From Babesia bovis T2Bo (Eukaryota > Apicomplexa > Aconoidasida > Piroplasmida > Babesiidae): DNA of 64,000 nt. Under the pieces are notes generated by a model. It ran no database searches. It had not been told where the DNA came from and saw only the letters and a list, made by a program, of their open reading frames with translations. The position numbers were made by a program, and so were the translations under genes. The stretch spans positions 1,512,501-1,576,500 of the forward strand of contig NW_026261571.1 of the NCBI RefSeq assembly GCF_000165395.2. The letters are read 5' to 3'. This document shows positions 12,303-22,988 of this stretch, in pieces (the stretch's first letter is position 1; every line of letters starts with the position of its first letter).

Positions 12303-14600
12303 TTAATTTGTCTCTTGAAACGTTGGCTTCTTAACCACGCGTTTCTCAGGTGTGTGCAAGGAATCCACTAAGCATTCTAAACTTCCAGAAGCGATGTCTT
12401 CGTTGCTAAGGTCCATGTATTTGTGCACATACCGGCTGGAAAAAAGGCGATTGAAGCGGAATCGAAACATAGAGTCGTGTTTGATGCGATCTTCTTCTTC
12501 TATACCATTCTCAGGATCAGCATCCATGCGCATCTTCTCTATGCAGTCTTCCAATTTTTGCTCCATTTTCATAGAAGCGCTGGCAGCTGGCCTGTCAGTT
12601 GCGCGATTGGTTAGATACCACGCAGTGGACTGCCGATTTAAACAAATGTTGTCTACAGATAACGCGAAATTGGCGCCCAATTGGGGAAGACCATCATCTC
12701 CTATGGGACTCAGTGATTCCAATTCAGATAACAAGTTAACAAAATTCATCATATCGTTTCCTTCTTCCTTGTATGGTGCCTGGGATGGTTCAGAGGGATT
12801 AGTCAAAAAGTCGTTAGTTACAGGGTAGCAACCGTCAGAGATACAACCGCGTTGTTTCCACAATACCTAGATACAATATTAAATCAAACGCGTAGCATAC
12901 CCATTCCTTTTCCCTTGAAAGAATGCGTTCTAAAATAGAGGGAAGTCCACTTATCTTCGATACGCATTGATTTAACGATTTCTCAATATGGTCTAGACAT
13001 CCGGCAGACTGCAACAGCAATCGATAGATAGATTTTAATATTTACCTTTTCCCGTAGCATAGAATATACACTCTCCGACGGTGATGTGCGCTTGTGCGAT
13101 ATCTTTAATGTTTGAAGGGCCAAGCTGCTAGCACACAAAAATGTTTTCCAAAAGGCCATGCTTGTGCAACGAGCGATAAAGGTCGATAGATTAGAACTCA
13201 ATGGAATCACCCACGGCATATCATATTCACATTGATGGGTCTTGTCAGCCAAATTCATGATATATAACGAAACAGATGAAAACTGAGATTGTAGTCCATC
13301 CATATATTCCTGTGTCTTTTCCATTATGACGAATGGATTAAATATGAATTGCAAAAGATCACAATAATCTGAATATAAATTGTACGTTGGTAAATGAGGA
13401 ATAGCATAGGATGAAGAAGTACTGTCGTCTACAGAGCCCATGTATGACTTCAAGTCAAATGTGTCACCACTGGTCCCATTTGGAATGCTGTTGTTAATAG
13501 ATATAGTTTCATAGTTGTTGATCTCAAAGTTAGTGATGCCCTGAATTCGCCTCTCAGCAATTAATTCGACCCTCTTTTTCCACTCCTCTGCAGATGCTTT
13601 ATTGAAAGTGGGAACGTCAGCACTCAACGATTGACGATTACAGACACCTAAATGCGATATTGGTATACAACTCGTAAGAGTTACACGTAAATTAAATACA
13701 TGTATTGGCGTGTCTACATCACCATTCTCTTCTAACGTAGATTCCAAAATACGGGCAAAACCAATCATCTTTGCCCCTGCAGTCTGAACAACACGGGTAT
13801 GTGCAACCGATTCCAACGTCTTGAATATGTTTCGTATGACAGTAGCACGTTGATACAAGAATTCACATAACAATTTCCCACTGGATACAGGGATTCTCTT
13901 CACTAAATCTGTTAATAGGTCTATAAAAAACGAAAAGTCCAACACTGTAGGGATCATATTTAGGTATATCTCTATGAGATATAAAAATCCATTGGTCATT
14001 TTATAGTTTCCTGTATTATTTTCAGCAACTGCCTATCAAAAATATAAACATAGTGCAACAGTCATACCATAAGGAAGCTAGACAGAAGCTTGAAACATGT
14101 GGACAGATGACCCTGTACGATGTTGCGCACTGGAGATGCTGCGTTGTCATAATTTAGAGTTCCTTCTTCAGTGTTCTCATCATGAAATTGCGATAAAAAT
14201 TCCAATATCCTATGTGATACTTGTTTCCGAGAATCCGAGGAGTAAAAAAGTGGAATCACAGGACTGTGGCCATCATCCTCTACAAATATTGAAATGAATC
14301 TCACATCAACCAGCCTTTTATTCCAGGATAAAGTGATGCATCAGTCATAAAAATCCACAGTTTTTGTAAAAAGTAATACAACATAGACACACCTTCAGAT
14401 TCCTGAATATATTGTAAATATGGAGTATTCTTAAGGCATTTTACTTAGTTGAAAAAACATAAATGATTAAAACAAACCTTTAATTCTGCAACATCAGTAT
14501 CTAATTCAGATTTAACTGCATATGCAATAATGTCGGCAATCGAAAGGGAAGACACCGAAGCCTCAGGAGCCACAGCGCTCCCAGCCTCCAATGTTGCCAT
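12303..14600 (-). CDS. THOC1: THO complex subunit 1 (THOC1/HPR1)
   Basis: Exons, 5' to 3' on the minus strand: 14478-14600, 14380-14402 (uncertain), 14068-14314 (5' edge uncertain), 13046-14032, 12901-13008 and 12303-12866. Confident introns are 75, 35, 37 and 34 bp, and the model gives 683 residues. The family call rests on the order of THOC1 landmarks: IPHLPTYNLYSDYCDLLQFI matching the IPxxYNLYxxFWxLQ region, the helix before EWVLWKQRGC matching the NWxxWKNEGC region, and the RFRFNRLFSSRYVHKY segment near the C-terminus. THO couples transcription to mRNP assembly and export and limits R-loops. The second exon may instead end at 14393 and splice to 14279 through a longer intron; both choices keep frame. 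Confidence 0.82.
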
Positions 14601-15214
14601 TGTATTTACTTTTAAAATGTGTGTATGGCATGATAGATTCTCGCAGTTAACACATACCTACGGTTTCTACCCACTAAACTGTACAATGCTTGCCCAAGGC
14701 AGACAAAACATCCCTGAAAAATGACACAATAAGATCACATCTATCTTATAAAAATTATAATTGCTAAATATTATACGTGAGTGTATTTTGTATAATTTTT
14801 TTATTTCTTCCCGTTGTAGAAGACACATTAGCTTCCAGAAATCTACATACAACATTACAACATAGAATCACATTATGTTTTAACGCATCTGTTGTGATCT
14901 AGAATAATTAATAATCAAATTTTATAAGGCGCCTATTTTAGAGCCATAAACTCATATATCTTAATTTGCTCTATTGTGGTCTCAATGAATGACAGATCAC
15001 ATAATCAAATACACGCACCGTTGTACGTAATTTAACTTGAAGAAATCGGAATATAACATTAACTAAGTGAATGGCAGATATTTGATTGTTTCCATTGATT
15101 CTAGTGTACAGGTTACATAAATTGTAGTTGTATACAGTGCTGACGCATTTAAGAGGCCTTTGTCTTTTATGTTTTGTTCTGCACTACATTAACGTTTAGC
15201 AATTTCATGTCTAA
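14601..15214. other. Divergent spacer between THOC1 and the polytopic membrane protein
   Basis: AT-rich; no ORF, RNA gene or repeat that I can support. Presumed to carry both promoters. Confidence 0.5.
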
Positions 15215-18200
15215 ATGTATAACAGCCACTCAATCGTTTTTATCCATTGGCTAATAGCATTTTATGGCTATGGAGTTATAGCTCAGCCACCTGGAAAGGA
15301 GCATTCGCCAGTTGTGGGAAAAGGCACAGATACCCAATGGGTTTCAAATGCTATTTCAGGTATTTATATAACGGATGTTATATTTCACTTCAATAATGAT
15401 ATCCATCGCTATGAAATAAAAACAGAGAAGTGTTCAGAACACATTGAACTATACTTTGACGTACCTTTATGGAAAGAAACATTCCAACCGGATATAAACA
15501 GCAACGATATTCCCAAAAGTGTGAATAATGTAACTAGTAGAATAAAAGGAAAAGGTAACGAAAAAACGAACTCTGTAATGGATCAAATAAATGAGGTCCT
15601 GATAACTTCTCCCAAAAATAGGGCTAACTCTGGAACTATCAACTATGTAAATCCAGCCGATCTAATTAGGTTCAATAGTGATAAACCATCTAACAGTCAG
15701 CCTTTTTCTACTGTTAATGTTATAATTAATGGGGAAAATCTCGACCCAGAGGATGGAGGATACATTTTGGTTCCCGTTCATTGTGGGAACAAACATGAAT
15801 TAATGATAGACATTGAATATACTCAAGAGCTGATAATAAGCAAAGCAAGGTACAATATAGTATTAGATGTTCCAATATTTGGAAACAATAACATTCTCAA
15901 AGTCTTGAGTATTTCTAAATCTGGCATAATTTACACCTACCAACCTTCACTGTCTAGATTCCACAACTTATATGTTGTTTCAGGATACCACTCTCCAGGT
16001 GACATAATAAACATATACGTAGAATGTAAATATGGAATGCCAATATATAATGGAAAAGAGTTAAATCAACTTTCCATTATATTGGATGAATCTATATTAC
16101 TGTCCCATATAGAAATTGTCTGTGACGATGTAGTGCAGAATGACATTAAAGTTGTCGACAAACATCTATACACTTTAAAATTCCAAAAAGAACTGCAAGA
16201 AGAGATAAAGCCGCCCACTAATGTAATGGTAGTCCATGATTCTTTGAATTGTAAAAAATACAAAGAAGGGGGTGACTGTGTTATCAGTTGCCCATTTGTG
16301 AAAAAACGGTTTGGACCTCTCATCATTGATACGGATCCCACGTATCGATACTTTATACATCGACTAAACATCATAGAAGGATATGTTAGCGAATTACATG
16401 GTCATAATGCGGTAAGTTTTGTAAATAATGGATGGGGTATGCAATTATTGACTAAGGAATCTATTCGAATAGTCAAATGTTGCATATATTGGTATATTAT
16501 ACATCTCTAATAGCATTATAGGGATATATGAAAGTATGTTCTGGCATTGTAACTCCGATATTCGACCTACAACGGAACATTTTGATCTATGGAATCCACG
16601 GAGAAAAGAGTAAGACATTTATTTTATCGGCAAACAGAAATGATATCCCTGCCGTCACTTTCTACCAAACTATTCTAGACATTTTTATATTCTCGACGTA
16701 TATAATGGGAATTGTGGTGACGACTTTGCCATATTTATTGAGGACTTATAAAGGTGTAATTTTTGATAAAATGCCGATGACTGTTGACTCCCTTGTTTAT
16801 TTAGCACAACTACTTTGTGTTTATAATAAATATTCACATAGGAAGATCAATGAACATCACATGTTACCAAACATAGGAATGGATGACAAATTCCCTACAT
16901 TTAGAACGATGCTATTGTATGTATGTTAATCTACTTTATATATTATAAAGACTTTCAGATATACGCTATAACAGCTTCAATCATTTCTAGCTCAATGCAA
17001 AGCCTAAAAAAACCAAATATATATAAATCTATTACCGATAAATTCAAGTTTAATCGATCTCCCCATGGACTTTCTGATGCACTTTTTTACCTTTTCATAT
17101 TCTCTTGGATTTTTGATTCATTATCCACAATATCGGTAAATATAACTCTATGATATGTGAAATTAGCTATAGGCAATGTTGTTCGGCGGCTATGATCCTA
17201 TCATCAGCATCATCTATATAACCCCAAGAGGTAGACTCGCAATTAAATTGTCAAAATGGCTTTCTCATTTACACTACATATATTCGGTATTAGGGATTAC
17301 TGTTGCCATTGTTGCCCTACAGTATGCATTTAGAAGGATTATGTTATCATTGAAAATAAAATGGGCAGCGCTCCAGAATAAAAAATACAAATGGATATTG
17401 AATATCGGAAATTTTGAAAATGCCATAAGTGACTATTCATACTATGAAGACGATGATGATGACAGATTATATACAGAAATTAGCGGTAAACATTCAAAGT
17501 TAACAGAAGGTTACTGGATGGACGTGACTTGTGATTTTTTGACCACCCAATACAGTGATACGTTAGTAAACATATTCATGATTATACGCATCTCAGATTC
17601 ACGTCTCGAAAATTTAATCTATTCAATAGAAAGTATGCTGTGATTGCAGCGCAGGTAAATGAAGTAGATTTATCGAAAGTCGAGGAATCCTTATATGAAG
17701 ATAAATGGGACTCCCAAAGTCAACTAAATACATCACTGAACGAAACCACACAACCTTTGGGGGAAAACATTCCAGAAAGGGTTCGCATAATGCGGCGTAA
17801 AAACAGTGCGGCCAGCAAGCTCACCGCGAAAGGTATTGAAACGACATTTTCTAACCCGCCAACACCAGAAATCAGAAAGAAGAACATGAGGTGGTCCTAT
17901 GGTATATCTCAGGATTATACAGTAGACATACAAATAGATTACATCTTACAAATAGATAGTAGTTTCTATCATAAAACAATAGGTACAGTTGACTCCAGAT
18001 ACATTAGATACTTCATAACCTGGAACTTTTTAAAACGTACGAGTAGATTTATTACAGCTATTACAATGAACAAGGTTTTAAAGTTGCGAAGTATGCTGCA
18101 AGTAACAGTTAAACAGCTATTGGTAGATTTATATTTTATATAAAAATTAATATACGCAGAACAGTGATAGCATAGAAGATTGTGATTCAACAAAAAATGT

Positions 18201-19128
18201 AAAGATTTACTTATTTAGAGAATCTGTCAATACGTTTAAAGCAATATCAAGCATATTGACAGTTGTCACGTTCACATTCAGTTCAAAGAGCGCATTCTAT
18301 CTGGGCATCCTGCATATAGTCATCCATATGATTTTATCTTTAACATTTCTGGGTTAGTCTCTATATTTATTTTATTATGATGATCAGCTAAACCGTTTTG
18401 CAATAGCGTGGATAATCATATATCGCTTATATGCATGACAACTGGAACGGTGATTCTCATGTTTCCTGAATTAACAGTTGTTCATTCCAATTGGAATAAA
18501 ATCATATGTATCATACTAATACTCTTATCAATTTATGGTATGATAACAAGCATATTTTTGATCATAGACACTGCATTTATATGGTGCCTTCCACAATGGT
18601 AATGTTTTAAAAAATCGACATAATATCCAATCTAGTAATGACAATGACGAATGCAATACAATTGTGGTTGTCAAAGATGCAAACGATAACATAGTTGGCA
18701 TCATTCATGGGAGCTGCAAAATTGAAATATCTACTTCTATTTTAACATTAGATGAAGAATATGGGATTACGCTTAATACAAGAGTGAAGGAAGGGCAATT
18801 ACCCACTATTGTAGTATCCTTAGAGCACATAGACACATCAAGCTTGTATATACCTTTTATAACCATCGCCAACATGTCTAATTTAGGAGATTCTATATGC
18901 GTTAATGAATGGTATGTTTTTTATTCTTTTGCCATATTTATGACCAGCCAAGCAAATCAGTCATATCTAAGGCGGCATATATCAACAAAATTTGAAGACC
19001 GCATTGCGCACTTATTAGTACGGTAATTTTGTTAGCTGTGTTACATGAAATTTTTTTTCAGAAATATATTAAGACATGTAAATCAAAATACAGAAGTCAA
19101 ATGCTTCTGCTTTTACATAGCTCTTTAA
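15215..19128 (+). CDS. Large polytopic membrane protein with N-terminal ectodomain (unknown function)
   Basis: Ten exons: 15215-16411, 16522-16920, 16959-17135, 17173-17565, about 17634-18101, 18160-18352, 18388-18598, 18636-18911, 18948-19022 and 19062-19128. The model gives about 1151 residues. Introns are 35-39 bp except 110, 68 and 58 bp. The acceptor of intron 4 could be 17633 or 17654. An N-terminal hydrophobic segment (residues ~8-23) is a likely signal peptide. About 410 residues with scattered Cys and Asn-x-Ser/Thr sites follow, forming an ectodomain, then roughly eight membrane spans, with an acidic loop DYSYYEDDDDDR and a basic, Ser/Thr-rich loop between them. The topology resembles a channel or receptor, but I recognise no family motif. 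The stop lies three bases from the convergent tyrosyl-tRNA synthetase stop. Confidence 0.78.
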
Positions 19129-19131
19129 TAA

Positions 19132-20984
19132 TTAAATAACTAAAATAAAGTATAACTGTCTTTTCCCGTACTGAATAGCTATGTAATTTAGAGAACGACC
19201 ATCCTCACATGAAACGGTCAATAGATCTTTCTCTGTTACCCTATACTCCGGTTGTTTCACTACAACTCCATTAATACGACAAGTACCTTCACGTATGGCA
19301 CGGCGGTTATTATAGAGTCGCCCTGATACCAACATTTGCTTCCGCAAGTTATCCATTATGTCTCCGAACGGAATACCTTGCATCAGCTGATTTACGTTTA
19401 AATTCAACTGAGGTACGCAGTCTATAAAAGTGATTAGGGAGTCGAATTCGTCAGAAATATAGCTGCGTTTGGGAGCCAACAAATCAGTAATGTCACCTGA
19501 AATCCAGTGTTTATGTATTGCTTTCGTATATTCTTCTCCGAATATAGCCGTGGTTAACTCATTGGCCAATAAAATCTGCGATAATTTAGTTTTACAACGG
19601 TGCAGTCTTACCTTAGCATCGTTGACATGATTGTTCATAGTTTTTTCAATTGTATCTAAAGGTACCTTTGTTAACCATTTCAAATAACACCTGACTGCCT
19701 TGTCATCCACATTTCGAAAATGCGACCACAGTGATAGCGCAGGTGTGTCTGTATTTATCCGCAATAGATCTTCGTTGTTTGATTTGCTTAACTTCTCTCC
19801 GGTACGTGTCTGCAGCAATGGAGTCGTAATACCATACAATGTTTTTGAAAGAGCACCTAAACTACGTCCTAGTTCAATCCCGGACATTATATTGCCCATT
19901 TGATCACTACCACCAACTTGGATGACTGCGTTAAACATAGATGACACGTGGATAAAGTCAGTGGCCTGTAATGACATGTAGATAAACTCTGCCAGGTCCA
20001 TGTTTGCCTGACGCACAGAATTGTTACTACCTTCATCGGCGATTTGTAATCTACTCTTGATAGAATCTCTTGATAGCATCCTTCCGACACTCATATGACG
20101 AGCCACAGTCGTTAGATATTCCGTCAAAGATAACTTATCATATAGGTCACGATTGTTGACAAGCACTACATTATATGGATTGGATATGACCGTATCAATA
20201 TTTTCTCCATTTAGGTCACAAGCTAAAGTAAAGATAGGTTCAACTAAATCTCCATGTTTGTTCTCTATCTTCTGAGTCAACAATTTCTTAACGATACGAT
20301 ATATGGTATTATAGTTTCTGTCGTTGACGGATACAGTATCAGCTGTACGATTAAGAATTACATTGTGCAGTTTCCTATCATTCTGCGTTGCATTTAGTGT
20401 CGCTTTTGTACGTCTAGCTTTAAATGATGGGTCCCCTATTAGGGTGGTACCACCACCTAGAACAACAACAACATTGAATCCCTTCGTCAGAAATCTACGC
20501 AATAATAATATTTGAAGTAAAGTTCCTTCATGTATGAAATCAGCTGTTAAATCGATACCTATATTGATATAATGGAAAAGACAATAGACTCACCATAGTA
20601 CACGGCTGGGACTAGACCACTTTCCGCAGAAAGCTCGTGTTCACAGAGAAATTCATCGAGACCTTCTAAATCAGTGACACTGTGGAACAGACCGCGTTCA
20701 ATAAGTTCGCAAAGGAAAGCACTTCTAACTTCCTTATTGTTGACGGAAAAAGCCTTTTCATGTAGAGGGAATAGGTCATTTGACAACGTTGGCAAGTTTT
20801 TTTGCTTATTATCATATAACAAATTAGCATTGTGTTTATATGGATTCCAATTGGTTTGACGTAATTTAAAGGTACTACAATGCGGGATTCCACCAAGAAG
20901 ACAGATCAACACATCAGCTAAAATGTATAGACGAAACAACACGATGTTAATACATCTACGGTGTGGTGTGGCAAAATGCCACAT
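19132..20984 (-). CDS. Tyrosyl-tRNA synthetase, bacterial type, probably apicoplast-targeted
   Basis: Two exons, 20594-20984 and 19132-20558, with a 35 bp intron, giving 605 residues. Class I motifs: the HIGH site reads HEGT within DLTADFIHEGTLLQIL, then GGGTTLIGDPSFKARR, VGGSDQMGN and GEKLSKSN (KMSKS). A C-terminal S4-like RNA-binding segment with INGVVV follows. The GGGTT form and loss of the second His resemble alphaproteobacterial TyrRS as I remember it, so the active site need not be dead. The N-terminus (MWHF...) has a hydrophobic stretch, FRLYILADVLICLLGG, followed by a Lys/Asn-rich segment, the bipartite layout of apicoplast leaders. A mitochondrial location is the alternative. The start was chosen as the only ATG upstream in frame. 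Confidence 0.9.
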
Positions 20985-21798
20985 GTTCCAGTACGATCTA
21001 GCGCATTGTTGCTTTTTGAATGCACTGCTCGTAATATGGTAGGCGTCAATGTGTGTATGGTGTTGCACATCTGAAAAATGATACAACTGCGTGATGATAG
21101 TTCGGTCGTATTAAACGTAAATGATATATTAAAAACATAAAAGGAAGGTAATAACCTCACACGAATTCGTCTACGTTGCTAATGTGTAGTTGGGAGACGT
21201 AGTAACTATGATCATACATGTATATTAGAATGCGTTAAGAATGATAAACCCAAAACATGTATTATACATATATATCATATATGTATTGAGAATAAAAATG
21301 ATTGTCTAGACAGGTACGTTTGGCACGCTTTACCGAAGGGTGACGCGTCTGGAGTTACGTCTAAATTTAAACCTCCATGAAGTCAATAAGACCCGGTGCA
21401 TAGAATGTATATGAGTGTGTATGTTCCATTAGGTTCGGCGAAAGTGCGTTATTGGTTCAGTTTGGCACTCAATAATATATGAAATTCTGTAGGGTTCGGT
21501 AGGGTCTTCAGTAATAATGCCCCCTGGAGCTATTAGGGTTCCAAACACTACACATCTATAGGTATCCATTATCTGGGAGTGTTATACGCCGCAATTTCTT
21601 CTGCTGCGATTCACTCAATAGGTAAGTTGGCGTGTGCGTGAGCATTCTATTGCTGCCCCTGTGCCACTCACAGATGCAATATTCGTTGTGGCACTGCAAC
21701 GCTCACATCGTTTTAGTAATGCCTGTCAGATGTTTAGGCATGTAAAATTATTGTTCTTGTCTTCCGCGTTCACATTACCTCAGGAATAGGCATCCAAG
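20985..21798. other. Divergent spacer with probable 5' UTR intron of the GAPM-like gene
   Basis: Holds the promoters of TyrRS and the GAPM-like gene. A consensus donor (GTAAGTTGG) at 21622 and an acceptor ending at 21783, 15 bp before the ATG, suggest a 162 bp intron in the 5' leader. An inverted repeat lies at 21264-21286. The block from about 21300 to 21780 is noticeably more GC-rich than neighbouring spacers. Confidence 0.45.
21264..21286. repeat. AT-rich perfect inverted repeat, 10 bp arms, 3 nt loop
   Basis: ATACATATAT at 21264-21273 and ATATATGTAT at 21277-21286 are exact reverse complements around ATC. It lies between two divergent genes. Simple-sequence composition makes chance plausible. 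Confidence 0.35.
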
Positions 21799-22797
21799 AT
21801 GGCGGAGATCCCAATGCAAGAAATGTCTCATATGTCTGCCTACGAGCAGTATCCATACGTAGGTGAGCATCAGGATCACTATGGAATGAATTACAATCAT
21901 ACTGGACAAATGGATGCCGATTACATCATGGAAAATGAGGTTATCAGCCCTAGGGGTGAACAACACACACCTATGGTAGGATTTTTCAGCTCGAAACTGT
22001 TGCGTTCTGGTCTCACCTTTCAGTGTGCTTCTCTCACTTTGATGTTCATATTCTACTGGGCATTCGGTGGTAATGGCATTTTTGTCTTTGACCTTTATGC
22101 CGCTCCTGAGAGTGTAAAGATTTCTAGACCATTTCATTTGACTGTTTCTTCTCTTCAGGCCATATACTTGCTTGGAACTTTTTACGTGGCAATGTTCCAG
22201 GTTTTTGTTTCTGACAATTCAAAGGCCGTTCGTGGTTTCAGGGCTGGATCGAAGATTCTCAGTGCTGCTGTCACTCTTGACCTTATATCTTCTATGTTGA
22301 GATTGGTACAGTACATATACGCATATTTCTACATGAGCATGAAGTGGTGGACTCGCTACCAGCAGACTAAGGCCGATTGGATTTTCTTTCAGTTTGGCAG
22401 CTTCACAAATAGTTTTGCCTTGGTAATGTACGGTGCCGCATTTTTCTACCTTGAGGCCTACCACGATGAGGGAACTTCTGAGGAGGTTGCCTGGACCAAT
22501 TTGGTTCTTTTCTGCCTTGCTGGACTTACTGAATTGCTTATGGTTTTCACCGGTTACGGTGCTCTGTTCAGTCTTTTCCTTTTGGCTGCCATTATGAGCG
22601 CCACTGTCTGGAGTTTCAGTTTCGAGCCATTGCTAGAAAAATGGTCGCCATCTCTTCACTCGCGTGATGTTAATGCCGACTTCGCTGAGGACGCTTATGA
22701 ACAAGGCTACCAGCAGGCTTCCTACAACCAGGAACAACCTGAGTACACCCATATTCCCAACCAGATCAACGAAGGCATGTATTACCAGCAGCAGTAA
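21799..22797 (+). CDS. Six-pass membrane protein, probable GAPM (glideosome-associated, inner membrane complex)
   Basis: Single exon of 332 residues. About 60 N-terminal polar residues precede six hydrophobic spans (approximately residues 73-91, 115-136, 150-178, 200-222, 232-254 and 256-276). A Tyr/Gln-rich cytosolic tail ends in YYQQQ. Length, six spans and short loops fit the GAPM family, which anchors the inner membrane complex to the subpellicular network and glideosome. The assignment is by topology and my recall of the family rather than by a decisive motif. The gene has a higher GC third-position content than its neighbours and a likely 5' UTR intron, both suggesting strong expression. 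Another conserved apicomplexan multi-pass protein is the alternative. Confidence 0.6.
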   Translation: MAEIPMQEMSHMSAYEQYPYVGEHQDHYGMNYNHTGQMDADYIMENEVISPRGEQHTPMVGFFSSKLLRSGLTFQCASLTLMFIFYWAFGGNGIFVFDLYAAPESVKISRPFHLTVSSLQAIYLLGTFYVAMFQVFVSDNSKAVRGFRAGSKILSAAVTLDLISSMLRLVQYIYAYFYMSMKWWTRYQQTKADWIFFQFGSFTNSFALVMYGAAFFYLEAYHDEGTSEEVAWTNLVLFCLAGLTELLMVFTGYGALFSLFLLAAIMSATVWSFSFEPLLEKWSPSLHSRDVNADFAEDAYEQGYQQASYNQEQPEYTHIPNQINEGMYYQQQ

Positions 22798-22988
22798 ATA
22801 TAACACGCCGCCTTTCTATTTAATGCATAGCATTGGCTGGATTATTATATAGTACGTTGTACGAAATCACCTCCAGTGTAAACACATGATAGGCGATAGC
22901 GCTGCTTGATTGAAATGATCAAAAGAACTATGTATTCATAATGTAAAGATTGAATTCAGTTACATTTGGAGTTACTAGTGGAAATGTT

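Noticed and set aside
20559..21160. Upstream frames suggesting a longer TyrRS N-terminus or a separate gene at 20918-21160
   Set aside because: The extension starts at TTG, and the overlapping frame has no family features. ATG 20984 gives a sensible leader.
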